64,000 bases of DNA, from assembly GCF_006715285.1 (NCBI RefSeq), contig NZ_VFMX01000001.1, positions 2,480,001 through 2,544,000 on the forward strand, given 5' to 3'. Under the pieces are notes generated by a model. That model was given only the letters and a program-made list of their open reading frames with translations. It searched no databases and was not told the DNA's origin. Made by a program: the position numbers and the translations under genes. The DNA is from Arthrobacter sp. SLBN-83. GTDB taxonomy: Bacteria; Actinomycetota; Actinomycetes; Actinomycetales; Micrococcaceae. Each line of letters begins with the position of its first letter. Position 1 is the stretch's first letter. Shown in pieces: positions 33,487 through 42,830 of this stretch.

Positions 33487-34041
33487 ATGCACCTGCTCTT
33501 GAGAACCCTTCTGCTGCTCTTCCGCTCGAAACGCCGCCCCCCGCTTACGGTCTGGGAGGCGTCGTCGCTGCCGCTGCGGGTCCTGCCAACGGACATCGAT
33601 ATCGCCATGCACGTGAACAACGGCATGTACCTGTCCCTGATGGACCTGGGCCGGTTTGACCTGATGGTGCGCAGCGGCGTCTGGAAGCGGATGCGCCGGC
33701 GGGGGTGGAGCCCGGTGGTGTCGGCCGAAACCATCTCCTTCCGTAAGTCCCTCCAGCTGTGGCAGGAGTACACCATCGAGACCCGCATCGTCGGGCTGGA
33801 CACCAAGGCGATCTTCTTCGAGCAGCGCATGGTGGCCGACGGCGAGATTTACGCACGTGCCTACATCGCCACCCGGCTGGTCACCAAGGCCGGCCCGGTG
33901 GGCCAGGAGGACATTCTCGCGGAATTCGGTGCCCCGCCCGCGGACCTCAAGCTTCCCGAGTGGATCCACGAATGGCGCGCCTCCAGCGCCCTCCCCGGCA
34001 GCCGCACACCCGCGCCGCACCTCTGGGGCGCCGACGCCTGA
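33487..34041 (+). CDS. Hotdog-fold acyl-CoA thioesterase family protein
   Basis: A 184-residue 4HBT-like protein of the THEM6/YiiD group. The N-terminal LLLRTLLLLFRSKRRP is hydrophobic and may be a membrane tether. The core motif is PTDIDIAMHVNNGMYLSLMD (about residues 34-53), followed by GWSPVVSAETISFRKSL and a YTIETRIVGLDTKAIFFEQR strand typical of the hotdog fold. It probably hydrolyses acyl-CoA thioesters; the substrate is unknown. A 95-bp gap separates it from thioredoxin. Confidence 0.83.
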   Translation: MHLLLRTLLLLFRSKRRPPLTVWEASSLPLRVLPTDIDIAMHVNNGMYLSLMDLGRFDLMVRSGVWKRMRRRGWSPVVSAETISFRKSLQLWQEYTIETRIVGLDTKAIFFEQRMVADGEIYARAYIATRLVTKAGPVGQEDILAEFGAPPADLKLPEWIHEWRASSALPGSRTPAPHLWGADA

Positions 34042-34135
34042 AAGCCGGGTGCCGGCGTCGTCCTTTCTGCTATTCCCAATGACGCGGGGAGCGAACAGGC
34101 ACGACAGGGACGGGCCGGGCGCGTACCGTGGACAC

Positions 34136-34573
34136 ATGGCTACCCTTGACATCACAGGTGAAAAGTTCGCATCCACGATCGAAGGCAACGATATTGTCCT
34201 GGTCGATTTCTGGGCAGAATGGTGCGGTCCCTGCAAGCAGTTCGGCCCCACGTACTCCGCGGTTTCGGAGAAGCACCCCGACGTCCTCTTCACCAAGGTG
34301 GACACCGAAGCTGAGCAGCAGCTCGCGGCGGAGGCAGGCATCACCTCCATCCCCACGCTGATGGCCTTCCGCGAAAAGGTGCTGGTGTTCTCCCAGCCCG
34401 GCGCGCTGAACGCCCAGCAGCTGGAACAGGTGGTGGACGCCGTGAAGGCGCTGGACATGGAAGAAGTCCACGCCCACGTCGCCAAGCAGCGGGAGGAAGC
34501 AGAAGCGGCGGCAAGCAAGCCCGCCGGTTCCCAGGGCGGTCCGCAGGACGGCACACAGATCCCCGACTTCTAA
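34136..34573 (+). CDS. Thioredoxin with C-terminal extension
   Basis: A 145-residue thioredoxin. The active site is DFWAEWCGPCKQ (Cys30 and Cys33) and the cis-Pro loop is GITSIPTLM. After the normal 105-residue fold there is a charged, Ala-rich extension (about 112-145) not found in classical TrxA. It reduces disulfides in the cytoplasm, recycled by thioredoxin reductase. The product is monocistronic with its own terminator. Confidence 0.92.
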   Translation: MATLDITGEKFASTIEGNDIVLVDFWAEWCGPCKQFGPTYSAVSEKHPDVLFTKVDTEAEQQLAAEAGITSIPTLMAFREKVLVFSQPGALNAQQLEQVVDAVKALDMEEVHAHVAKQREEAEAAASKPAGSQGGPQDGTQIPDF

Positions 34574-34584
34574 GACTCTTAAAA

Positions 34585-34622
34585 GCAAATGCGGGACCTC
34601 CCATTGGAGGTCCCGCATTTGC
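34585..34622 (+). terminator. Terminator after thioredoxin gene
   Basis: A 17-bp perfect stem beginning GCAAATGCGGGACCTCC with loop CATT, then CGTTT. It lies between convergent genes and could act for both. Confidence 0.88.
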
Positions 34623-34638
34623 CGTTTAACGCTCTGCG

Positions 34639-34917
34639 CTAGACGCGTTCCACCTTCACCGGCTCGGCCAGCAGCGCGCTCAGCGACTCGTTCAGGTCCT
34701 GCACGGCGGTGCCCTTGGAGTGCTTGTCCAGATCCTCCTCGGACGCCCACTGCTCGGTCAGGACCAGCTTTTCCTCCGTGGCCTCGGTCAGCTCGTAACG
34801 GATGCAGCCGGGCTCCTTCACCACCTCATCGATCGCGATATCCAGGGCCAGCTTCACGCGGTGAAACTCGCCCTCGTTGGGGATGAACGTTGCTATCAGG
34901 TCAATGGGTGCACTCAT
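34639..34917 (-). CDS. Antibiotic biosynthesis monooxygenase (ABM) domain protein
   Basis: A 92-residue YgiN-like ABM protein. IATFIPNEGEFHRVKLALDI, then EPGCIRYELTEATEEKLVLT and EQWASEEDLDKHSKG are the family's strand and helix blocks. Members are dimeric quinol monooxygenases or haem-degrading enzymes; the specific reaction cannot be told. ATG 34917 gives the family start. It diverges from the acyl-CoA ligase by about 100 bp. Confidence 0.88.
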   Translation of the reverse strand: MSAPIDLIATFIPNEGEFHRVKLALDIAIDEVVKEPGCIRYELTEATEEKLVLTEQWASEEDLDKHSKGTAVQDLNESLSALLAEPVKVERV

Positions 34918-35020
34918 GGTTTTCACAATACCGGGCACAGCCGTTCCCTCCGGTTCTGTTGCGTCCGTTTCCCCGCCTGTCGTCCTTCTCCTGCCGTGAT
35001 CCTGTTGGTAGCGTGCCTTC

Positions 35021-36697
35021 ATGCGTGCTTACACAGCCGGGGACACTGACGTCCCGCTCCTGGAGGAAACCATCGGCGCCAACTTTGAGCGCGTGGTGGC
35101 GCAGTTTCCGCTCCACGACGCCCTGATCGAGGCCGCCCCGGTACCGGGCGGTGACGCCCGCCGCTGGAGCTACACCAAGATGAACGACGACGTCGACCGG
35201 CTGGCGCGCGCGCTCCTCGCCCTGGGCGTCGCCAAGGGGGAGCGGGTGGGCATTTGGAGCCCCAACTGCGCCGAGTGGACGCTGCTGCAGTACGCCACCG
35301 CCAAAGCCGGCGCCATCCTGGTCAACGTCAACCCCGCCTACCGCAGCCATGAACTCGAATTCGTGGTCAAGCAGAACGGCATGCGCATGCTGGTCACCGC
35401 GCCCTCGGACAGCAACAGCGACTACGTGGCCATGGCCCGCCAGGCCCTCCTCACCTGCCCGGACCTGCGGGAGCTCGTCTTCCTCCCGGACCACGGCCTG
35501 GACCTCCTCAAAGCCGGCAGCCCCCAAAGCGACGCGGAACTCGCGTACGCCGAACTGCTTACCCGGGCGGACGGCGTCGGGCATTCATTCCTCAGGGAAC
35601 GCATGGCCGAACTTTCCCCGCACGACCCCATCAACCTGCAGTACACCTCCGGCACCACGGGATTCCCCAAGGGTGCCACGCTGACCCACCACAACATCCT
35701 GAACAACGGCTTCGCCATCGGCGAGCTGCTGGGCTATACGGAACGCGACCGGGTGGTCATCCCTGTGCCGTTCTACCACTGCTTTGGCATGGTGATCGGC
35801 AATCTCAATGCGCTCAGCCACGGTGCCGCCACGATCATCCCGGGGCGCGGCTTTTCGCCCGCCGCGGCGCTCGAGGCTGTCCAGGATTTCGAGGGGACGT
35901 CGCTGTACGGCGTGCCTACGATGTTCATCGCCGAGCTGGCCCTGCCCGACTTCGGCAGCTACGACCTGTCCACGCTCCGCACCGGTGTGATGGCGGGTTC
36001 GCTGTGCCCCATCGAGGTGATGAACCGGGTGATTTCGGAGATGAACATGGTGGATGTGGCCATCTGCTACGGCATGACCGAGACCTCGCCGGTGTCCACC
36101 ATGACCCGCAAGGGGGACACGCTCCAGCAGCGCACCGAGACAGTGGGCCGCACCATGCCGCAGTTGGAGAGCAGGATCGTGGATCCTGCCACCGGCGAAG
36201 AGCTGGAGCGCGGGCAGATCGGCGAACTTTGCACCCGGGGCTATGCCGTGATGGCAGGGTACTGGAACCAGCCGGACAAGACGGCCGAGGCCATCGACGC
36301 CGACGGGTGGATGCACACCGGTGACCTCGCCCGAATGGATGACGACGGGTACGTGGTGGTGGAAGGCCGGATCAAGGACATGGTGATCCGGGGCGGCGAG
36401 AACATCTACCCCCGCGAGATCGAAGAGTTCCTGTACACCCACCCCGACATCCAGGACGTGCAGGTGATCGGGGTCCCGGATTCGCGGTACGGCGAGGAAC
36501 TGATGGCCTGCGTCATCCTCAAGCCCGGCGCCGGCCCGCTGACCGCTGAATCCCTTGCCGACTTCTGCCGCGGGCGGCTGGCCCACTACAAGATCCCCCG
36601 CTACCTGGAAGTCAGGGAGAGCTTCCCCATGACGGTCTCGGGGAAGATCCGCAAGGTCCAGATGCGCGAGGAAGCCGTGGCCCGGCTGGGCCTCTAG
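35021..36697 (+). CDS. Fatty-acyl-CoA synthetase (AMP-binding)
   Basis: A 558-residue adenylating ligase that activates medium or long carboxylic acids to CoA thioesters. The P-loop motif LQYTSGTTGFPKGATLTHHN lies near residue 207. CYGMTETSPVSTM is the A5 motif, and GWMHTGDLARMDDDGYVVVE is A7; DMVIRGGENIYPREIEEFL with the hinge and SGKIRKVQMRE with the catalytic Lys end the protein. This matches the FadD3/AcsA-like group common in actinobacterial lipid catabolism. The stop overlaps the next gene's stop by 4 nt on the opposite strand. Confidence 0.92.
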   Translation: MRAYTAGDTDVPLLEETIGANFERVVAQFPLHDALIEAAPVPGGDARRWSYTKMNDDVDRLARALLALGVAKGERVGIWSPNCAEWTLLQYATAKAGAILVNVNPAYRSHELEFVVKQNGMRMLVTAPSDSNSDYVAMARQALLTCPDLRELVFLPDHGLDLLKAGSPQSDAELAYAELLTRADGVGHSFLRERMAELSPHDPINLQYTSGTTGFPKGATLTHHNILNNGFAIGELLGYTERDRVVIPVPFYHCFGMVIGNLNALSHGAATIIPGRGFSPAAALEAVQDFEGTSLYGVPTMFIAELALPDFGSYDLSTLRTGVMAGSLCPIEVMNRVISEMNMVDVAICYGMTETSPVSTMTRKGDTLQQRTETVGRTMPQLESRIVDPATGEELERGQIGELCTRGYAVMAGYWNQPDKTAEAIDADGWMHTGDLARMDDDGYVVVEGRIKDMVIRGGENIYPREIEEFLYTHPDIQDVQVIGVPDSRYGEELMACVILKPGAGPLTAESLADFCRGRLAHYKIPRYLEVRESFPMTVSGKIRKVQMREEAVARLGL

Positions 36698-37317
36698 GCG
36701 CTTTCGCGGCGCCTGCGGCTGGTTCCCGCCCGGACTGCCACGACGGCGGCGACGGCAACGGCTGCCAGTGCAGCCAGGGCCAGGACCGCTCCGCTTTCCC
36801 ACTGCGGCAGCGACAGCGTGCGGGTGCTGCCGCCGGTCGTCTCGCTGCGGGGGATGTTCCAGTCTTCCTGCGAGGGGAAGATGCCGGCCGGGAGCTTTTC
36901 CTGCTGGAGCTCACGCTGGGCGGCCAGCCGGTCCCGGACCTCCTGGTTCGGGGCGGGCACAATCGTGTCCGCGACCACCGCAGCAGGAAGGTTCACGATG
37001 TACGGCTCACCGTAAAAGGCCGAGGATGCCACCGATTCCAGCCAGGTGCCCGGCGGCGTCTCGACGCCGCGCCGTGCGAAGGCGGCGCGCAGCATCTCCT
37101 GGATCTCGTCGAGGCTCCTGCCGTCGGCGTCACGGGTGACCTCGAAGATGGCCAGCTGGAGCCGCACCTTCTCGTCCCCCATTGGGTCGGCGACAGTGGG
37201 ATCATCAGCGTTCGGGTCATCGACGGTGGGATCCTGTGCGTCGGGGTCCAAGGCTGCGGGGCCGGCGGCCTGCCGCTCGCTGCTGGCCCGGTTCGTGCTG
37301 ACTGGGTTGGTGCTCAT
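36694..37317 (-). CDS. Membrane-anchored protein of unknown function
   Basis: A 207-residue protein I cannot place in a family. Residues about 24-46 repeat an acidic DP(T/N)xDDP-like unit. Residues about 50-110 are a folded-looking segment (VRLQLAIFEVTRDADGRSLD, EIQEMLRAAFARRGVETPPG). A Pro/Gln-rich middle is followed by one hydrophobic helix at the C-terminus (about 178-200) and a basic tail, consistent with a tail-anchored topology. It is single-gene between an acyl-CoA ligase and a DNA glycosylase. Confidence 0.65.
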   Translation of the reverse strand: MSTNPVSTNRASSERQAAGPAALDPDAQDPTVDDPNADDPTVADPMGDEKVRLQLAIFEVTRDADGRSLDEIQEMLRAAFARRGVETPPGTWLESVASSAFYGEPYIVNLPAAVVADTIVPAPNQEVRDRLAAQRELQQEKLPAGIFPSQEDWNIPRSETTGGSTRTLSLPQWESGAVLALAALAAVAVAAVVAVRAGTSRRRRESA

Positions 37318-37451
37318 GGGGTCCCTTCCGTCCTGTGCAGCTTTCCGCCCCGCGGGCGGCTCTCACCAATGGCCGTACCCACCGTGCCGACGGTCAAGCG
37401 CCCTGGTTGGAAAGAGGGCCCGTGGTGCGCGCCCGGATCACGCCCGCAGGG

Positions 37452-38447
37452 TCAGTGCCCGCGGTGGTCCTGGATGGTCATGCGGGGGCCAAAGGTGGGC
37501 TTGCGGAAACCGGTGCTCTGGATCATCCGGACCACGCGCTGCCGGTGCCCGCGCCACGGTTCCAGCAGCCGGAGCATCCCGGCGTCGTCCGTCCGCCGTC
37601 CGGTCAGTGCCGCTCCTACATAGGCCGCCAGATGGTAGTCGCCCACGGAAATGGAATCCGGGCAGCCGTGGGTTCGCTGCACCACTTCTGCAGCGGTCCA
37701 CACCCCGATGCCGGGGATGACCTGCATCTTCTGGGCCGCCTGGGCGGCCGGCAGGGCTGCGAGGCGTTCAAGTGCGACGGCGGAGCGCAGCGCCCGCATG
37801 ACCGTGGCCGAGCGCTGGGGTCCTACGCCGGCCTTGTGCCACTCCCAGCTGGGAACCTGCAGCCACTGTGCCGCTGTTGGGGGCACGACGAGTCCCGCCG
37901 GTGTGGACGTTCCGGCCGGGGGAGCCGGCGTTCCATATCGGTGTACCAGGTAGCGATAGGCGCGCCGCGCCTCGATCACCGTCACCTTTTGTTCGAGGAT
38001 GATCGGCACCAGCTGGTCCACCATCCGCCCGCTTGACGGCAGCCGGACCGCCAGGGCGCGGCGGCGGGCCTCCCGGACCATGCGGGGGAGGGTGGCATGG
38101 AAGGAGGGGTGGTCGAAACCGCGCCAATCGTCGTCCGCACCCAGCAGCCGGGGTGCCGCTTCCACGGCGGCCGCAGCCCCCGGGCCCCACGCCTGGATGT
38201 CCACCAACGGCACGCCTGCCTCGCCGCCGCCCGCCGGGGCGAGCCGCATGGTTGCCGGGCCGGCCGGCGTCGTAAAGGCGTTCCAGATGACGTCGCCCTG
38301 GACGCTGAACGAAGGATCGCTGTTGCCGCGAAGGAGCGGCGCGAGGGTCCGGGAAAGGCTGTAGGGAGCCTCCGGATACCACCGCAGGGACACATCCGCC
38401 GCGGCTGCCAGCCGGGGAGGTGCCTCTGCGATCGTCATGCCTTCCAT
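37452..38447 (-). CDS. DNA-3-methyladenine glycosylase II (AlkA-like)
   Basis: A HhH-GPD DNA glycosylase of about 331 residues that removes alkylated purines. The helix-hairpin-helix is MQVIPGIGVWTAAEVVQRT and the catalytic aspartate lies in ISVGDYHLAAYV (Asp270 from this start). MVDQLVPIILEQKVTVIEA is the conserved helix before it. ATG 38447 and ATG 38438 are both possible; neither has an ideally spaced SD, though GGAAGG lies between them. It appears monocistronic. Confidence 0.88.
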   Translation of the reverse strand: MEGMTIAEAPPRLAAAADVSLRWYPEAPYSLSRTLAPLLRGNSDPSFSVQGDVIWNAFTTPAGPATMRLAPAGGGEAGVPLVDIQAWGPGAAAAVEAAPRLLGADDDWRGFDHPSFHATLPRMVREARRRALAVRLPSSGRMVDQLVPIILEQKVTVIEARRAYRYLVHRYGTPAPPAGTSTPAGLVVPPTAAQWLQVPSWEWHKAGVGPQRSATVMRALRSAVALERLAALPAAQAAQKMQVIPGIGVWTAAEVVQRTHGCPDSISVGDYHLAAYVGAALTGRRTDDAGMLRLLEPWRGHRQRVVRMIQSTGFRKPTFGPRMTIQDHRGH

Positions 38448-38576
38448 CGTCCCACGGACCACCGACAGCGGCGGGACCATCGGCCCTTCTGCGCCTTCCG
38501 GGCCCGGATTACGATCACCGGGTGGCGCCCGGGCGACCGGGAGATGACCGCGAATAACGAAACACGGAGGGCAATG

Positions 38577-38978
38577 ATGGGCGGCGTAGTGCATTTCGAG
38601 ATCCCCGCGGACGACCAGAAGCGGGCCAGGAAGTTCTACCAGGAGGCGCTGGGGTGGCGCATCGAAGCGGTGCCGGGGATGGACTACAGCATGGTCATCA
38701 CCACGGACATGGATGACGACGGCCAGCCGGCAGCCGCGGGCGCCATCAACGGGGGAATGATGGCCAGGGACGGCCGGATCACCGCCCCGGTCATCACCGT
38801 CGACGTTCCGGACATCAACGCCACCCTCAAGAGCGTGGAACAGCTGGGCGGCTCGGTGGTCATGCCCAAGAACGAGATTCCCGGAATGGGCTACACCGCG
38901 TACTTCAAGGATCCCGAAGGCAATGTGATGGGCCTGTGGGAAAACCTCCCCGGCGCCGGCCCGGGCGCAGGCAGCTGA
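38577..38978 (+). CDS. VOC family (glyoxalase-like) protein
   Basis: A 133-residue vicinal oxygen chelate protein. GGVVHFEIPADDQKRARKFY and EALGWRIEAVPGMDYSMV form the first beta-alpha-beta-beta-beta unit; VDVPDINATLKSVEQLGG and GMGYTAYFKDPEGNVMGLWE form the second. His7 and the C-terminal Glu could be metal ligands. Two ATGs 3 nt apart are possible; 38577 is 6 nt from GGAGG and is preferred. The substrate is unknown. Confidence 0.9.
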   Translation: MGGVVHFEIPADDQKRARKFYQEALGWRIEAVPGMDYSMVITTDMDDDGQPAAAGAINGGMMARDGRITAPVITVDVPDINATLKSVEQLGGSVVMPKNEIPGMGYTAYFKDPEGNVMGLWENLPGAGPGAGS

Positions 38979-38993
38979 CCGGACGCCCGGGGC

Positions 38994-40181
38994 TCAGGGC
39001 ATCCCGGACACGGCCCACAGCGCCAGGACGGCCAGCGGGACGGTCAGCGCCACGGCCACCAGGCCCGCTGCGGCGAACCCGCCCCACCTGATGGGGACGT
39101 TCAGCACGCGCAGCCGCTCGTGCCACAGCAGCGTGGCGAGCGAGGCCCACGGGGTCACCAGCGGGCCCAGGTTCACCCCGATCAGCAGGGCGGCCAGCCT
39201 GGCCGGCGATCCCGCCACCGGCTCCAGGGCCAGGTAGGCGGGAAGGTTGTTGGCGGCGTTGGCCGCACCGGCCCCCGCCGCGGCCAGTTGCAGCAGTGCG
39301 GGCAGGGTGTCCCCGGAACCGGCAACACCCGCCAGCAGGGGGGTGAGCCCATGCGCGTGCAGGGCCTCCATCAGCATGAACAGGCCCACCGTCAGCATCA
39401 GCGGCCGCCAGGGGACCATTGACCAGCGCAGCACGGAGGGCCTGCGGCTGAGGAAGACCGCCAACAGGACGGCGGCCGCGGCGAGCGCCGGGTACTGGAC
39501 CGGTATCCCGGACACCAGCGCTGGCAGCAGGACCAGGAGCGTGATGGCCGCGGCCTTCAGCAAGGTGCTGTCGCGGACGGGATGCACCGGCTGCGGCCCG
39601 TAGGTGCCGCGCAGGTCCCGGCGGAACGCGAGCCAGAGCAGGGCAAGCGGGACCAGCAGGCCAACCAGGGCAGGGGCCCAGACCAGCCCGGCAAAGCGCC
39701 ACGGGGTCAGGCCCAGCCGGTCCTGGGCCAGGAGGTTGGTCAGGTTGGAGACCGGCAAGAGCAGGGAAGCGGTATTGGCCAGCCAGATGCTGGTCAGCGC
39801 AAACGGCAGCGGCGGGATCCGGGCGTGGACCGCCAGGAGGACCACCACGGGTGTCACCAGCACGGCGGTGGTATCCAGGGACAGAAATACGGTGGATACC
39901 GTCGCCACCGCCACCACCAGGAGCCACAGGAGAAAGACGCGGCCCCGGCCCAAGGCAGCAAGCCGGTCCGTCACCACCCGGAACAGCCCAGCCTCGTCCA
40001 CCAGCTCGGTGACCAGGGACATCGCCAGCACGAAGGCCAGGATGGGAATGGTGCGGGTAGCCAGCTCCCCGAACGCTGGCAGGGGGAGTACGCCCCATGC
40101 CAGGGTGGCCGCGCCTGCTGCCAGGATGGCGCCGGGCAGCAGGTAACTCCGGGCGGCTTTGAGCCATGCGAACTGCTTCAC
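38994..40181 (-). CDS. ArsB/SLC13-like membrane transporter
   Basis: A 395-residue membrane protein with about eleven helices of the ion-transporter (ArsB/NhaD, CitM) superfamily. Typical blocks are ILAFVLAMSLVTELVDEAGL, FLSLDTTAVLVTPVVVLLA, TSIWLANTASLLLPVSNLTN and NAANNLPAYLAL, the second matching the ArsB/P-loop-like helix breaks. GTG 40181 is the start, with GAGGA 7-11 nt upstream. No ars gene is near, so arsenite export is not supported by context; an organic anion or other substrate is as likely. Confidence 0.8.
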   Translation of the reverse strand: MKQFAWLKAARSYLLPGAILAAGAATLAWGVLPLPAFGELATRTIPILAFVLAMSLVTELVDEAGLFRVVTDRLAALGRGRVFLLWLLVVAVATVSTVFLSLDTTAVLVTPVVVLLAVHARIPPLPFALTSIWLANTASLLLPVSNLTNLLAQDRLGLTPWRFAGLVWAPALVGLLVPLALLWLAFRRDLRGTYGPQPVHPVRDSTLLKAAAITLLVLLPALVSGIPVQYPALAAAAVLLAVFLSRRPSVLRWSMVPWRPLMLTVGLFMLMEALHAHGLTPLLAGVAGSGDTLPALLQLAAAGAGAANAANNLPAYLALEPVAGSPARLAALLIGVNLGPLVTPWASLATLLWHERLRVLNVPIRWGGFAAAGLVAVALTVPLAVLALWAVSGMP

Positions 40182-40240
40182 CGGGCTATCCTCGCACCCC
40201 CGGCAGGGAAGGGCTCACAGGAAGCGGTAGTTTTGTACCT

Positions 40241-41626
40241 ATGAAGTACGCCCAGTCCATCCTGGACCTCATCGGCAATACCCCGCTCATCAAACTCAAC
40301 CACGTGACCGAAGGCATCAAAGCCACCGTCCTGGTCAAGCTGGAATACCTGAACCCGGGCGGCTCGATCAAGGACCGCATCGCGGCGCAGATGATCGAGG
40401 ACGCCGAACGCGAGGGCAAGCTGAAGCCCGGCGGCACCATCGTGGAGCCCACGTCCGGCAACACCGGGGTGGGCCTGGCCCTGGTGGCGCAGCAGAAGGG
40501 CTACAAGTGCGTCTTCGTGGTCCCGGACAAGGTAGGCGAGGACAAACGTGCCGTGCTCCAGGCCTACGGCGCCGAGGTGGTGGTTACGCCAACGTCGGTG
40601 CCGCCGGACAGTCCGCAAAGCTACTACGGTGTGTCCGACCGGATCACGCGCGAGACCCCTGGCGCCTTCAAGCCGGACCAGTTCTCCAATCCTGCGGCAC
40701 CGGGCAGCCACTACAAGACCACGGGCCCGGAAATCTGGCGGGACACCGACGGCAAGGTCACCCACGTGGTCATCGGCGCCGGCACAGGCGGCACCATCAC
40801 CGGTACCGGGCGGTACCTCAAGGAGGTTTCGGCAGACAGGCCGGAGTCCGACGGCGGGGTGGTACGGATCATCGGCGCGGACCCCGCGGGTTCGGTCTAC
40901 TCAGGCGGCACCGGCCGCCCGTACTTTGTCGAGGGCGTCGGCGAGGACATGTGGCCGGCGAACTACGACAAGACCATCCCGGACGACGTCATCGCGGTCA
41001 CCGACGCCGACTCCTTCGCCATGACCCGCCGCCTGGCCCGGGAAGAGGGGCTGCTGGTGGGGGGATCCTCCGGCATGGCGGTAGTAGCCGCGCTCCAGGC
41101 GGCCAGGGACCTGCCGGAAAGTGCCGTCGTCGTGGTCATCCTGCCCGACTCGGGCCGCGGCTACCTGGCCAAAATCTTCAACGACCAGTGGATGCGTTCC
41201 TACGGGTTCCTCTCCGGTGGCGAGGAAACTTCCGTGGGCGAGGTCATCAAGTCCAAGAACGGCGAACTGCCGGACCTGGTGCACATCCACCCCAACGAGT
41301 CCGTCCGCGACGTCATCAATATCATGAACGAATTCGGCGTCAGCCACATCCCGGTCCTGTCCCAGGAGCCGCCCGTGGTCATGGGCGAGGTCCTGGGCGC
41401 CGTGGACGAACGCACCCTCACCGCCAAGCTGTTCCGCGGCGAAGCCAAGCTCACTGACAAGATTTCCGAGCACATGGGACCCAAGCTGCCCGTAATCGGA
41501 TCACTGGAGACCATCTCCGCGGCTAGGGAACTGCTCTCTGACTCGGACACCCTGATGGTCACGTTCGTGGGTGCGCCCGTAGGCATCCTCACCCGGCACG
41601 ACCTGCTGGCCTACCTCAGCAACTGA
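40241..41626 (+). CDS. cbs: Cystathionine beta-synthase
   Basis: A 461-residue PLP enzyme that condenses serine (or O-acetylserine) with homocysteine to cystathionine. The PLP lysine is Lys44 in NPGGSIKDRIAAQM, the phosphate-binding loops are VEPTSGNTGVGLAL and GAGTGGTITGTGRYL. Unlike plain cysteine synthases it has a C-terminal CBS-domain pair (about residues 335-460: VRDVINIMNEFGVSHIPVL, and the last repeat ending LTRHDLLAYLS), as in eukaryotic-type enzymes. It is followed 25 bp later by the cystathionine lyase/synthase gene, so the two make an operon. Confidence 0.95.
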   Translation: MKYAQSILDLIGNTPLIKLNHVTEGIKATVLVKLEYLNPGGSIKDRIAAQMIEDAEREGKLKPGGTIVEPTSGNTGVGLALVAQQKGYKCVFVVPDKVGEDKRAVLQAYGAEVVVTPTSVPPDSPQSYYGVSDRITRETPGAFKPDQFSNPAAPGSHYKTTGPEIWRDTDGKVTHVVIGAGTGGTITGTGRYLKEVSADRPESDGGVVRIIGADPAGSVYSGGTGRPYFVEGVGEDMWPANYDKTIPDDVIAVTDADSFAMTRRLAREEGLLVGGSSGMAVVAALQAARDLPESAVVVVILPDSGRGYLAKIFNDQWMRSYGFLSGGEETSVGEVIKSKNGELPDLVHIHPNESVRDVINIMNEFGVSHIPVLSQEPPVVMGEVLGAVDERTLTAKLFRGEAKLTDKISEHMGPKLPVIGSLETISAARELLSDSDTLMVTFVGAPVGILTRHDLLAYLSN

Positions 41627-41651
41627 ACTGCGCTACCAATAAAGGAGCATC

Positions 41652-42815
41652 ATGACTGCCTCTGAAAACCAGGGATTCAACACCCGCGCCGTGCACGCCG
41701 GCCAGGACTTCGAGCCCCGCACCGGTGCCGTGGTGCCGCCGCTGCACTTCAGCTCCACCTACGCGCAGGACGGCATCGGCGGCCTGCGCAGCGGCTACGA
41801 GTACGGCCGCGGCGGCAACCCCACCAGGGACGCACTGCAGGAACAGCTCGCCGCGCTGGAACTGGGCACCCACGCCTACAGCTTCAGCTCCGGCCTCGCC
41901 GCCGAGGATGCCCTCATCCGCGCACTGACCCGGCCCGGAGACCACATTGTGCTGGGCAACGACGTGTACGGCGGCACGTACCGGCTGATCAGCCGGGTGC
42001 TGGGGGACTGGGGCATCGGCAACACCCCGGTGGACATGGCCAACCTGGACCGGGTCCGGCATGCGGTGGAAGCCCACAAGACCCGGTTTCTGTGGGTGGA
42101 GACGCCTTCCAACCCGCTGATGAAGATCACGGACATCGTGGCGCTCGCCGACATTGCGCACGACGCCGGGGCCCTCCTGGTGGTCGACAACACCTTCGCA
42201 TCCCCGTACCTGCAGAACCCGCTCGCCCTGGGTGCCGACGTGGTGGTCCACTCCACCACCAAGTACATCGGCGGCCACTCCGACGTGGTGGGCGGCGCCG
42301 TCGTCGTGAAGGACGCGGAGCTGGCCGAGAAGATCGGCTTCGTCCAGTTCGCCGTGGGCGCCGTGTCCGGACCCATGGATGCGTTCCTGACCACCCGCGG
42401 CCTGAAGACGCTGGGCGTCCGGATGGACCGGCACAGCGAGAACGGCCAGGCCGTGGCCGAATGGCTGTTGGAACGCCCGGAGGTGGAGGCCGTCCTTTAC
42501 CCGGGCCTGCCAAACCACCCGGGCCACGAGCTGGCCAAGCGCCAGATGCGCAAGTTCGGCGGCATGGTCTCCGTCCAGTTCAAGGGCGGCGAAGCAGCGG
42601 CCAGGAAGGTGGCCGAGTCCACGTCCGTGTTCACCCTGGCGGAATCCCTCGGCGGGATCGAGTCGCTCATGAACTACCCCTCCGAAATGACCCACGCTTC
42701 GGTCAAGGGCACTGAGCTGGCCGTCCCCGTGAACCTGCTGCGCCTCTCCTGCGGCATCGAGGACAAGGAGGACCTGATCGCCGACCTGGACCAGGCGTTC
42801 TCCAACATCCCGTAA
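41652..42815 (+). CDS. metB: Cystathionine gamma-synthase/gamma-lyase
   Basis: A 387-residue Cys/Met-metabolism PLP enzyme with AAAGGAGCATC before the ATG. The cofactor lysine is Lys204 in HSTTKYIGGHSDVVGG; NTRAVHAGQDFEPRTGAVVP and SFSSGLAAEDALIRALTRPG mark the family. Sequence alone does not separate gamma-synthase from gamma-lyase. Being directly behind a cystathionine beta-synthase suggests it completes reverse transsulfuration, making cysteine from homocysteine, though the name metB is customary. Confidence 0.92.
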   Translation: MTASENQGFNTRAVHAGQDFEPRTGAVVPPLHFSSTYAQDGIGGLRSGYEYGRGGNPTRDALQEQLAALELGTHAYSFSSGLAAEDALIRALTRPGDHIVLGNDVYGGTYRLISRVLGDWGIGNTPVDMANLDRVRHAVEAHKTRFLWVETPSNPLMKITDIVALADIAHDAGALLVVDNTFASPYLQNPLALGADVVVHSTTKYIGGHSDVVGGAVVVKDAELAEKIGFVQFAVGAVSGPMDAFLTTRGLKTLGVRMDRHSENGQAVAEWLLERPEVEAVLYPGLPNHPGHELAKRQMRKFGGMVSVQFKGGEAAARKVAESTSVFTLAESLGGIESLMNYPSEMTHASVKGTELAVPVNLLRLSCGIEDKEDLIADLDQAFSNIP

Positions 42816-42830
42816 TCCCCGCGGGGAGCC

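Noticed and set aside
38994..40181. Arsenic resistance operon
   Set aside because: No arsR, arsC or acr3 gene is nearby, so the ArsB-like permease alone does not support it.
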